Source of the DNA: Hahella ganghwensis DSM 17046
Lineage (GTDB): Bacteria; Pseudomonadota; Gammaproteobacteria; Pseudomonadales; Oleiphilaceae
Length of the DNA: 46,893 bases
Direction of reading: 5' to 3'
NCBI RefSeq assembly: GCF_000376785.1
Contig: NZ_AQXX01000091.1
Span: 1-46,893, forward strand
In this document: piece after piece, positions 28,532-36,343 of the stretch
How the letters are laid out: each line of letters opens with the position of its first letter
Numbering within the stretch: the stretch's first letter is position 1
Notes under the pieces: generated by a model
Told to the model about the DNA's origin: nothing
Seen by the model: only the letters and a program-made list of their open reading frames with translations
Databases searched by the model: none
Made by a program: the position numbers and the translations under genes

Positions 28532-29901
28532 GTCTGCTGAATGATGTTCTGAGAGATCTGGATAAGCAGAATGCTCAGCAGAGGGATCTGACAGGTCTAC
28601 CACCAGGTCTCACTGGCGCAGGTAATCATTCGCAAAGCCGCATGAAGCTCTGGTGGTGGTTGATCTTATTTATTCTGCTTATTCTGGTCGGAGGATTCGG
28701 CTGGATAAGCTGGCAGAAAGGTGTGTCTTCAAGTACACAGTTGGTTCCCGCTATCTCTGAAACAACGGGTGCTGTGCTTGAATCGCCGACTTCCAGGCAC
28801 TCTCTTAATGAGGAATCTGTTCAGGTTCCTGAAAATGGAGGGTCGGTAAACCTGGCAGCGATCAATGAAGAAACGGAAAGTTTGAATCCGCTCTCTGACG
28901 TTTCACAGGAAGAGATTCCTGGTCCGATACAAATTACTCATTCGAATTCTGCATCAGCTGCCAAGTTGGCTGGCACGTCAGTCAGCTCAAGATCGTTTGG
29001 TTCGGAACCCGCTGTCTCTCAGTTATCCCCCCAAGTTTCTGGGCAGACTCTCAAAAGCAACGATGTGAAAGGTTTTGGTGTCCAGGATAAAGGTGCCGAT
29101 CAGAGCATTCAGAAGACGATCACGAAACCTCAAATGAAGGTGGTTAACCCTCAGATGCTTGCGGCAAAAGAACCTGCGAAAAGTATCTTGCAGCAACCCA
29201 GTACCAAAATAGTAAAGACAGCCCCTGAGGTGGAAAAAGCGGGGAGTGAAAGGAAAAGCGAAGCTTCACCGGGAGTCGACAATAATGATATCCAGCTTTC
29301 GCAAAGTCCGGCTGCGGTCGCTGCACGTGGTCTGCGGGAGGCACGACAGCTTTATCAATCCGGAAATACCAGAGAAGCAGAACAAATTCTTTGGCGGCAA
29401 CTGGCCGAACAGCCGGATATGGAAGCCTCCAGAAAGCAATTAGCCTTGTGGCTTTTGGCGCGCGGTGGCGTCCGGGAAACGTTGAATGTGCTCAGTGATG
29501 TCAACGAGAACAGTTCTGACGGTTTGCGTGAAGTGAAAGCTCATGCGCTGGTCGCCTCAGGTAAAGAAGCCGATGCCGTTAATTTATTGAACTTCAATCC
29601 TCCTGCTTCCAGGGACTTTCCCCAGTACCAGAGTCTAAGAGCCGGACTCTTGCAGCAAGCCGGCCAATATGAAGAGGCACTGGAGGTCTATGCTGAGCTG
29701 GTGGATGCTGATCCGCGTCGGGGTGATTGGTGGGCAGGCCTGGCCATTGCGTTGGATCAGACGGGTCGTGTGACCTCTGCCGTCAGGGCGTATCAGCAGG
29801 CATTGGGTGATCCAAAGTTAAGTGGTCAGTTGTCCCGCTATGCGAGACAGAGAATTGAGCAACTTAACGGGTTTTCCGGAAACAGTACGGCTGGCAGTTG
29901 A
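28528..29901 (+). CDS. mshN: MSHA biogenesis protein MshN (TPR)
   Basis: A bitopic membrane protein with periplasmic TPRs, probably a partner of MshM in secretin assembly. The GTG at 28528 is chosen over ATG at 28522: GGGAG lies seven bases before the GTG, and the N terminus MSLLNDVLRDLDKQ is the family pattern. The 457-residue product has one membrane segment around residues 41-62, a long Ser/Pro/Lys-rich low-complexity region to about 255, and tetratricopeptide-like helices from about 265 on (ARGLREARQLYQSGNTREAE, QYEEALEVYAELVDADPRRG). It overlaps mshM by four bases (GTGA). Confidence 0.9.
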   Translation: MSLLNDVLRDLDKQNAQQRDLTGLPPGLTGAGNHSQSRMKLWWWLILFILLILVGGFGWISWQKGVSSSTQLVPAISETTGAVLESPTSRHSLNEESVQVPENGGSVNLAAINEETESLNPLSDVSQEEIPGPIQITHSNSASAAKLAGTSVSSRSFGSEPAVSQLSPQVSGQTLKSNDVKGFGVQDKGADQSIQKTITKPQMKVVNPQMLAAKEPAKSILQQPSTKIVKTAPEVEKAGSERKSEASPGVDNNDIQLSQSPAAVAARGLREARQLYQSGNTREAEQILWRQLAEQPDMEASRKQLALWLLARGGVRETLNVLSDVNENSSDGLREVKAHALVASGKEADAVNLLNFNPPASRDFPQYQSLRAGLLQQAGQYEEALEVYAELVDADPRRGDWWAGLAIALDQTGRVTSAVRAYQQALGDPKLSGQLSRYARQRIEQLNGFSGNSTAGS

Positions 29902-29988
29902 AATGCCAAAGTATCAAGCGAACAGGATTTCTGTATCAATCGAAGTGAAATCCAGGAACAAGAAACGGGAATTAACCTACATAGACTT

Positions 29989-31722
29989 ATGACAGAACCC
30001 AAGAAAAAAATTCGTCTCGGTGACTTACTGGTGCAAGGTGAGGTCATTACTGAAGATCAGTTGATGACTGCTCTCAGCGAGCAGAAAAAGACGGGCGCCA
30101 AGCTGGGACGGGCTCTGATAGATCTGGGCTATATGGATGAAGACAGCCTACTGCGTTTTCTTTCCAAGCAGCTCGGGATCCCCTTTGTCCAGTTACGGCA
30201 TTTCCAGTTTGATCAGGAGCTCATCAAGAAGCTGCCGGAAACCGCTGCGAGGCGGTATCGGGCGATCGTCCTGTCAGAGGATCAAGGGGAGCTTTTAGTC
30301 GGCATGTCCGATCCCATGGACATCTTTGCCTACGACGAACTGGTTCGCCAACTTAAACAGCCCATACGACAAGCTGTCGTGCGTGAAACTGAACTACTCA
30401 ACACGCTGGATATGGTATATCGGCGTACCGAGGAAATCGCCAGTATCGCTGGTGAGCTGGAGGACGAGCTAGGCGAAGATGCCTTTGATCTGGCGCAACT
30501 GGCGGCAGGTGGTGACGATTCCGAAGCGCCGGTAGTGCGTCTGTTACAGTCTATTTTTGAAGATGCTGTGGTGGCCAGAGCCTCGGATATCCATATTGAG
30601 CCTGACGAGAACGTCGTGCGTATCCGGCAAAGGATTGATGGTGTTCTGCATGAACAGGTCATGAAAGAAAAACGGATTAATGCTGCGCTGGTGCTTCGTC
30701 TGAAACTGATGTCGGGCCTGAATATTTCAGAAAAGCGCCTGCCTCAGGATGGCAGGTTTAACATTCGTGTTAAGGGGCGTTCCATTGATGTGCGACTCTC
30801 CACGATGCCGGTGACTTATGGGGAATCGGTGGTTATGCGTCTGCTGGATCAGACGGAGGGCATGCTTAATCTTGAAGCCACAGGGATGCCAAAAGAGTTA
30901 CTGGACAGGATGCGGGTTTTGATCAAACGTCCCCACGGAATCCTGTTGGTAACGGGCCCTACGGGTAGCGGTAAAACCACTACCTTGTATGGTGCTTTAA
31001 CGGAACTCAACAGTTCTGCCGCCAAGATCATTACGGCGGAAGATCCAATTGAGTATCGTCTGCCGCGAATTACCCAGGTTCAGGTGAATCCCAAGATTGG
31101 ATTGAACTTTGCCACGATTCTGCGTTCTGCCCTGCGGCAGGATCCGGATATTGTCCTGGTGGGTGAGATGCGAGATCAGGAAACGGCGGAAATCGGTTTG
31201 CGTGCCGCCATGACGGGCCACTTTGTATTGTCTACCCTGCATACCAATGACTCCATCTCCAGTGCCATGCGGTTAATCGATATGGGGGCAGAGCCCTATC
31301 TGGTGGCCAGTGCATTGACGGCGGTTCTGGCACAGCGTCTGGTCAAGCGTATCTGTGATGATTGCAAGCAACCATACACACCGACTGAGCAGGAAAAAAT
31401 TTGGTTACATGGTCTGACGCATACGGGGCTTCCAGACCATTATTTTAAAGGGAAGGGCTGTTATCAGTGTGGTAATAGCGGTTATCGCGGGCGTATTGGT
31501 GTGTTCGAACTGTTGGAAATGAATGAGGCATTACTGGAAGCGCTGCGTCTTAACAGCCAAAGCCAGTTTGTGTCTGCCGCAAAAACGGCGAAGCTATACC
31601 GTCCATTGGCACTGAGTGCCCTGGATTATGCCAGAGAAGGAGTCACGACCATCGATGAGGTTTTCCGTATTTCTGCCTCGCTTGGTGAAGGGGTAGGGAA
31701 AGCGGCAATTGATTTCAGTTAG
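29989..31722 (+). CDS. mshE: MSHA pilus extension ATPase MshE
   Basis: GspE/PilB-family ATPase powering pilus extension at the inner membrane. It has 577 residues. The N-terminal MshEN domain carries the two 24-residue cyclic-di-GMP-binding motifs: RLGDLLVQGEVITEDQL at residues 9-25 continuing to Q32, and LGRALIDLGYMDEDSLL from residue 39 continuing to QLGIP. Walker A GPTGSGKT is at 323-330, followed by the Asp box (ITAEDPIEY), Walker B (DPDIVLVGEMRD) and His box (GHFVLSTLHTND). CDDC and CYQC form the usual zinc module. The ribosome-binding site is weak, 87 nt after mshN; that gap shows no clear promoter. Confidence 0.96.
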   Translation: MTEPKKKIRLGDLLVQGEVITEDQLMTALSEQKKTGAKLGRALIDLGYMDEDSLLRFLSKQLGIPFVQLRHFQFDQELIKKLPETAARRYRAIVLSEDQGELLVGMSDPMDIFAYDELVRQLKQPIRQAVVRETELLNTLDMVYRRTEEIASIAGELEDELGEDAFDLAQLAAGGDDSEAPVVRLLQSIFEDAVVARASDIHIEPDENVVRIRQRIDGVLHEQVMKEKRINAALVLRLKLMSGLNISEKRLPQDGRFNIRVKGRSIDVRLSTMPVTYGESVVMRLLDQTEGMLNLEATGMPKELLDRMRVLIKRPHGILLVTGPTGSGKTTTLYGALTELNSSAAKIITAEDPIEYRLPRITQVQVNPKIGLNFATILRSALRQDPDIVLVGEMRDQETAEIGLRAAMTGHFVLSTLHTNDSISSAMRLIDMGAEPYLVASALTAVLAQRLVKRICDDCKQPYTPTEQEKIWLHGLTHTGLPDHYFKGKGCYQCGNSGYRGRIGVFELLEMNEALLEALRLNSQSQFVSAAKTAKLYRPLALSALDYAREGVTTIDEVFRISASLGEGVGKAAIDFS

Positions 31723-31730
31723 GTGATTGC

Positions 31731-32960
31731 ATGGCGCTGTTCGCGTACAAAGGCAGAGACAACAAGGGCGGATTGGTTGAAGGCTCTCTTGAAGCGGCAA
31801 GCAGGGATGTGATTGCCAATGAACTTCTGCGTCAGGGAATTACACCGACTAGCATCCAGGAGAAGGCTGCCCAGACTGATATCCTTGAATCTCTTCGAAA
31901 GCATCCTCTATTTCGTCGCCGGGTATCCCTGGATGAGTTGATTATTCTCTGTCGCCAGATGCACGCATTGAGTAGGGCTGGCATCCCCATCATTCGTGCT
32001 ATTCGTGGTCTGGCTGAATCCACAAAGTCTGAAACTCTGGCGGAAGTCCTGGAAGATGTGGCAAGACGGCTGGAGGGAGGGGTAAATCTGGCAACGGCGA
32101 TGCGTGCCCATCCCAAGGTATTTAATGACCTGTTTGTTTCCATGATTCTGGTTGGAGAGAACACCGGCCAGATTGAAGAGGCGTTCAAACAGTTGGCCAA
32201 TAATATTGAGCTGGAAAGAGATACCCGAAAAAGAGTCAAGCAAGCGACGCGTTACCCATTGATGGTCGTTGTCGCCATTTTCGTTGCATTGCTGATAGTG
32301 AACTTCTTTGTGATACCAGCCTTTGCCAGTGTCTTTGCCAAGTTTGGATCAGATCTGCCTCTGGCAACAAAAATCCTGGTGGCTACTTCGAATTTTCTGA
32401 CGACTTATGCCTGGTGGCTGGCAATTGGAGTGGTCGCTGTGTTGTATGCTTTTCTGCGATGGATCAAGACCCCGTCAGGGCGTTATCGATGGGACCGGTT
32501 TAAATTGAAGATCCCCATTATCGGCCCGTTGTTTGAGTTGGTTGCGCTGTCACGTTTCTCCCGCAACTTTTCCATGATGCTGGCAGCGGGTCTGCCTGTC
32601 ACCACCGCTCTGACATTGGTGTCTGAAGCTGTGAATAACGCGTATATCGGTAGAGCTGTTGCGGAAATGCGTACCGGGGTTGAACGTGGTGATACATTGG
32701 TTCGAACGGCGCGGGCATCAGAAATGTTTTCTCCGCTGGTGATGCAGATGTTGTCTGTAGGGGAAGAAACCGGGGCTGTGGACGCTCTACTGATTGATGT
32801 CGCAAATTTCTATGATGAGGAAATCGACTTTTCGCTGAAGCGGCTGTCCGAGTCCATTGAACCAATACTGCTGGTATTTATGGGAGCAATGGTGTTGGTG
32901 TTGGCACTAGGGGTGTTCCTGCCCATGTGGAACCTGGGGGCTGCGGCGCTTGGGCGTTGA
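31731..32960 (+). CDS. mshG: MSHA inner-membrane platform protein MshG
   Basis: GspF/PilC-family platform protein on which the extension ATPase acts. It is 409 residues, the usual length. It begins FAYKGRDNKGGLVEG. Two cytoplasmic GspF domains, about residues 68-190 (FCRQMHALSRAGIPIIRAI-like, with the segment LILCRQMHALSRAGIP) and 270-395 (LSRFSRNFSMMLAAGLPV), alternate with three membrane segments near 175-195, 220-240 and 375-397. It follows mshE by eight bases. Confidence 0.95.
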   Translation: MALFAYKGRDNKGGLVEGSLEAASRDVIANELLRQGITPTSIQEKAAQTDILESLRKHPLFRRRVSLDELIILCRQMHALSRAGIPIIRAIRGLAESTKSETLAEVLEDVARRLEGGVNLATAMRAHPKVFNDLFVSMILVGENTGQIEEAFKQLANNIELERDTRKRVKQATRYPLMVVVAIFVALLIVNFFVIPAFASVFAKFGSDLPLATKILVATSNFLTTYAWWLAIGVVAVLYAFLRWIKTPSGRYRWDRFKLKIPIIGPLFELVALSRFSRNFSMMLAAGLPVTTALTLVSEAVNNAYIGRAVAEMRTGVERGDTLVRTARASEMFSPLVMQMLSVGEETGAVDALLIDVANFYDEEIDFSLKRLSESIEPILLVFMGAMVLVLALGVFLPMWNLGAAALGR

Positions 32961-32987
32961 AACTCGGTTGTCTGCACCGGAGAGGGA

Positions 32988-33557
32988 TTGATGGGACAGT
33001 TGGTTCGGTGGCTGCTGCGTGTGGAGTTATGGTTGGTCATAGGATTGATCTCGTTGCTGTTAGTGGTTTTTTTTCGCAGTTTTAATGTCACTTTCAGTTT
33101 GATTGAGGAATATAAGCCAGAGCAGGTAAAAACAGCCTTAGAAGCTTCTCTGCGGGATATTCATATTGTCTGGCTGGCAAGAGGCCGTCCTGTTGGGTCT
33201 GGCAACGAGATTCCGGTCGGACAGCAGATGATGCAGATGAATGGTCAGGGATGGCCGGTGGGTGTGGGGGCTGGAGTGCCGGTATCTGAGATAACAGATC
33301 AGTCATGCGAGGATGTTTATCGGGCATTGTTGACCGATCATATTCCCGGCGAGTTGTTGCCGGATCAGACTGGAGCTTCGTCTAAACCGGGGGTGGTAAC
33401 AGCGCAAGGTGTCCAGATTCGGTCACTGGCGGTGGGAACTGTTTGTGTTTATCAGATTGGTATCGGGCAACAGGCAAGTTACTCGCTGCTATATAACTCA
33501 GCCAGTGGTGAAGTTAGAGCTGCAGGCTCTGATTCGGCTGAACAGAAGACGGAATAA
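32988..33557 (+). CDS. mshF: MSHA biogenesis protein MshF
   Basis: A 189-residue bitopic membrane protein found between mshG and the pilin genes of MSHA loci; its biochemical role is not known. One membrane segment spans about residues 12-30 (LWLVIGLISLLLVVFF), with the rest periplasmic and containing WLARGRPVG and a VCVYQIGIGQQASYSLLYN segment that resembles a pilin beta-sheet. Two cysteines in the periplasmic part could form a disulfide. The call relies largely on position. GGAGAGG precedes the ATG. Confidence 0.82.
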   Translation: MMGQLVRWLLRVELWLVIGLISLLLVVFFRSFNVTFSLIEEYKPEQVKTALEASLRDIHIVWLARGRPVGSGNEIPVGQQMMQMNGQGWPVGVGAGVPVSEITDQSCEDVYRALLTDHIPGELLPDQTGASSKPGVVTAQGVQIRSLAVGTVCVYQIGIGQQASYSLLYNSASGEVRAAGSDSAEQKTE

Positions 33558-33595
33558 TCTTTCAATTTTTAACAAACGGATTTAAGCAAAGCATC

Positions 33596-33601
33596 TATAC
33601 T
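33596..33601 (+). promoter_or_regulatory. Possible -10 box of a pilin promoter
   Basis: TATACT lies 44 bases upstream of the pilin GTG in an 87-bp A/T-rich gap, where MSHA loci in Vibrio have an internal promoter. No good -35 box at 17 bp is visible. Confidence 0.4.
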
Positions 33602-33644
33602 TTTGATAAGTCAACGTAAATATACCCAGCTAGAGGTACTACTT

Positions 33645-34124
33645 GTGAAGAAACAACAATCAGGTTTTACATTGATTGAACTTGTCATGGTCATCGTGAT
33701 TTTGGGAATTCTGGCAGCATTTGCTCTACCCAAGTTTGCTGACCTGACAGGAGACGCAAGGACTGCAAGTATCGAAGGACTCGCCGGGGCGCTGAAGTCT
33801 GCAGCAGCCATCGCAAGGGCTGAACAATTGGTTGAGCAGGGCGCATTGGGCGATTCTGTGACGCTGGACGGGCAGGTGGTTACGATGGTAAATGGCTATC
33901 CGACTGCCAATGCTGCCGGTATTGGTGCCGCAGCCGGTGTGGACTCAGCCGATTACTCATCTTCCGGTGGCGGAACCGCTGGGGATGTTGATCTTGTTTA
34001 TACCATCAACGGGTATAGCGGCAGCAACTGCCAGGTAACCTACACTTCAGCTAATGCAGCCACAGATAACACTGCTCCGATCACAGCTCAGCCTGAATTC
34101 GTTGTTGTCACGACTGGATGCTGA
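33645..34124 (+). CDS. mshA: Major type IV pilin (MshA/MshB type)
   Basis: Structural subunit of the MSHA pilus. The start is GTG at 33645 with AGAGGT seven bases upstream. The prepilin is 159 residues: a seven-residue leader ending in glycine, then the class III signal G-FTLIELVMVIVILGILAAFALP with glutamate at mature position 5. The C terminus has the disulfide-loop pattern SNCQVTYTS...VVTTGC, expected for mature MshA. It is the only major-type pilin here; Vibrio has mshB followed by mshA in this place. Whether this gene descends from mshA or mshB cannot be decided by eye. Confidence 0.88.
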   Translation: MKKQQSGFTLIELVMVIVILGILAAFALPKFADLTGDARTASIEGLAGALKSAAAIARAEQLVEQGALGDSVTLDGQVVTMVNGYPTANAAGIGAAAGVDSADYSSSGGGTAGDVDLVYTINGYSGSNCQVTYTSANAATDNTAPITAQPEFVVVTTGC

Positions 34125-34134
34125 TTCTTGTGAT

Positions 34135-34629
34135 ATGTCGGTCAGGCAGGCAGGATTCACACTCGTAGAGCTGGTTCTGGTTCTTATCCTGACATCTGTA
34201 CTGGCCGCCTCTGCCATCGGATTGTTTGCCACCAAAGATGGGTATACTGCCCGCACAACAGCCGATTTGATTCTTGCCCAAGCGCGACTTGCACAGCAGG
34301 TCGCGCTTGGGCGTAGCCTTTCCTCCAATGTCAGTTTCAGCGTATCCCGCAGTGGAGACGATCTAACCTTAGCCGTCACTCAATCGCCATACTCGTCGAT
34401 CCGTGATGCCGATGTGCAAGGGGTGACCGTTAGCTGGAAAGAGTCCAGTACTGCCAGTTGTAGTGGTGGCAGTAGCAGTGATTTCACCGTTCAGTTCGAC
34501 CGACGGGGAGATGCTACATCCCCCGGCGGAAATGCCGTTGATACGCTGATATGTGTGGTAGGCAACAGAACCATTCCCATCTGCATCTCATCTCTGGGAT
34601 ATGCCTATGAAGGCGTCTGCGAGTCCTAA
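34135..34629 (+). CDS. mshC: MSHA minor pilin MshC
   Basis: Minor pilin, probably part of the priming tip complex. The ATG at 34135 gives 164 residues with leader MSVRQAG and the class III motif FTLVELVLVLILTSVLAA. A longer frame begins at 34054 inside the pilin gene but would put 27 residues before the signal and has no better ribosome-binding site. It contains four cysteines in the C-terminal half. The translation site upstream is weak, suggesting coupling to mshA. Confidence 0.87.
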   Translation: MSVRQAGFTLVELVLVLILTSVLAASAIGLFATKDGYTARTTADLILAQARLAQQVALGRSLSSNVSFSVSRSGDDLTLAVTQSPYSSIRDADVQGVTVSWKESSTASCSGGSSSDFTVQFDRRGDATSPGGNAVDTLICVVGNRTIPICISSLGYAYEGVCES

Positions 34630-35116
34630 AAAAGGTCACCAGCGAGGGATCACCATGGTGGAACTGGTGATTTCGATCGTCGTTCTGGGGATTGCCTTGA
34701 CGGCGATTGTCCAGGCAATCAGCACTTCCATCGGGCGTGGTAGCAATATACTACTGCAGGATCGGGTGATTGAACTTTCCCAGGCTTATATGGATGAGAT
34801 TCTGGGTAAACGCTTTGATGAGAATTCTCCCATCGGAGGCTACCCACCAGTAACCAATTGCTCCATCAACACAGAGGAAAGTGACCGCGACAATTTTGAC
34901 GATGTGGATGACTATCATGGTCTTAGCGAAGCGCCCACCTCCCAGACAACAGCCAATTTTGCCAACTACACGGACTACAGTGTATCTATCGAAGTGAATT
35001 GCGCCGGCACAGACCTGGGGCTGGGCGACAATAAATGGGCCAAACGGATTCAACTGACAATAGGCGCTCCTAATGGCCAGTCGATGACCTTCACTGCCTA
35101 CAAAGGAAATTACTGA
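34607..35116 (+). CDS. mshD: MSHA minor pilin MshD
   Basis: Minor pilin of the GspI/PilV type by position. The ATG at 34607, with GGGA seven bases upstream, gives 169 residues and overlaps mshC by 23 bases. The prepilin signal is HQRG-ITMVELVISIVVLGIALTAI, with an isoleucine instead of phenylalanine at mature position 1. The sequence SQAYMDEILGKRFDE is typical of MshD. Its stop shares one base with the mshO start (TGATG). Confidence 0.88.
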   Translation: MKASASPKKGHQRGITMVELVISIVVLGIALTAIVQAISTSIGRGSNILLQDRVIELSQAYMDEILGKRFDENSPIGGYPPVTNCSINTEESDRDNFDDVDDYHGLSEAPTSQTTANFANYTDYSVSIEVNCAGTDLGLGDNKWAKRIQLTIGAPNGQSMTFTAYKGNY

Positions 35117-35892
35117 TGTTGCGTCGGCAAGGTGGTTTTACATTGACTGAACTGGTCATGGTCATTGTGATTGTCGCCATTCTTGGTGTTGGGGTGACAC
35201 GCTTTATCACGGCCACAGTCGGCGGATATGTCGATACGGCAGACCGACAAAAACTGGCGACGGCCAGCTATGTTGCCTCCGAAAAAATTTCCAGGGAGCT
35301 GAGAACCGCCTTGCCGAACTCCATCAGGCTGAATGCAACCGACTCCTGCATCGAATATATCCCCATACTGGCCGGTACCTTTTACACTTCGATCCCCCTG
35401 GCATCGGCAGACAACAGTATTACGGCTGTCGGCGCAAGAGTCAGTAGTGCTGTGAGCGGCCGGGCAGCCGTTTATCCGGTAAGCGTCTCGGACCTGTACT
35501 CCCCAGCAAACACCGGCGCAATTACCGCAGCGACGGCGACGCTGCCAGTTGGCACAGATGAGATTACTATCACTTTGAGTGCGAACCATCAGTTTGATGC
35601 GGATTCTCCTGCCCGCAGGATTTATGTGGTAGATACGCCCCGAGCGTTATGCGTTGTCTCCGGGAAAATGTTTCTGTATCGGAACTACGGTTTTAACAGT
35701 AGTGTCTCTTTACCACCCTCTGGTGGCAGCAGAGCAGTGTTGCTGGATAATATCTCTACTGGCGCAAATACTTTTGACTATACCCCGGCTTCTTTGGTCC
35801 GAAATGCCGTGGTGAATTTCAGATATGCGCTCAGCAGTGGTGATGAAAACTGGCAGACTGAGCAGGAGGTACATATTCGTAATGTGCCCTGA
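35116..35892 (+). CDS. mshO: MSHA minor pilin MshO
   Basis: Large minor pilin, 258 residues, GspJ/PilW type. The leader MLRRQGG is followed by FTLTELVMVIVIVAILGVG. Downstream features such as ASYVASEKISRELRTALPNSIRL and VDTPRALCVVSGKMFLYR fit MshO. AAGGAAATTACTG precedes the ATG. Confidence 0.9.
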   Translation: MLRRQGGFTLTELVMVIVIVAILGVGVTRFITATVGGYVDTADRQKLATASYVASEKISRELRTALPNSIRLNATDSCIEYIPILAGTFYTSIPLASADNSITAVGARVSSAVSGRAAVYPVSVSDLYSPANTGAITAATATLPVGTDEITITLSANHQFDADSPARRIYVVDTPRALCVVSGKMFLYRNYGFNSSVSLPPSGGSRAVLLDNISTGANTFDYTPASLVRNAVVNFRYALSSGDENWQTEQEVHIRNVP

Positions 35893-36343
35893 GCATCGTA
35901 AGTTGCATGTGAGTAGCGGGTTGATCCGGTCTCAACGTCAAAGTGGCCTGGGGCTGCCTGCTGCACTATTTCTGATTGTGGTACTGGGCCTACTGGTTGT
36001 CGCGATTACCGAACTTGAGCGGACCACGGCAGAGGGCGTTTCTATCAATGTGCAGTCCGCCAGGGCGTTTTATGCTGCACAAAGTGGAGCCGAGGCTGCC
36101 CTGGTGACGCTGTTTCCTATTGACGAAGCCGATCCCTCCAATGCGGCAGCACCCACAGATTGTCCCGCCTATGGAACGATCAGTTTTAATGCAGGTAATA
36201 CCGGCCTGATAGGTTGCTCAGCGGATATCAGTTGTTTTAAGGATGAAGTTTCCAGCGTTGCTTATTTCACTTTGCGCAGCACAGGTAGCTGTGGCTCGGG
36301 GGCAGAGGCAGCAACAAGAACGATTGAAGTGAGGGCCCACTGA
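35882..36343 (+). CDS. mshP: MSHA minor pilin-like protein MshP
   Basis: PilX/GspK-type protein of 153 residues. The ATG at 35882 overlaps mshO by 11 bases and has AGGAGGT 11 bases upstream, slightly far. The hydrophobic stretch QSGLGLPAALFLIVVLGLLVV is followed by SARAFYAAQSGAEAAL, the pattern of PilX-like minor pilins; glutamate at mature position 5 is absent, as usual for this class. Six cysteines lie in the C-terminal half. The stop overlaps the mshQ ATG by one base. Confidence 0.88.
   Translation: MCPEHRKLHVSSGLIRSQRQSGLGLPAALFLIVVLGLLVVAITELERTTAEGVSINVQSARAFYAAQSGAEAALVTLFPIDEADPSNAAAPTDCPAYGTISFNAGNTGLIGCSADISCFKDEVSSVAYFTLRSTGSCGSGAEAATRTIEVRAH

Noticed and set aside
34054-34134. 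Extended N terminus of mshC starting inside the pilin gene
   Set aside because: It would put 27 extra residues before a standard class III signal and overlaps the end of mshA by 71 bases.
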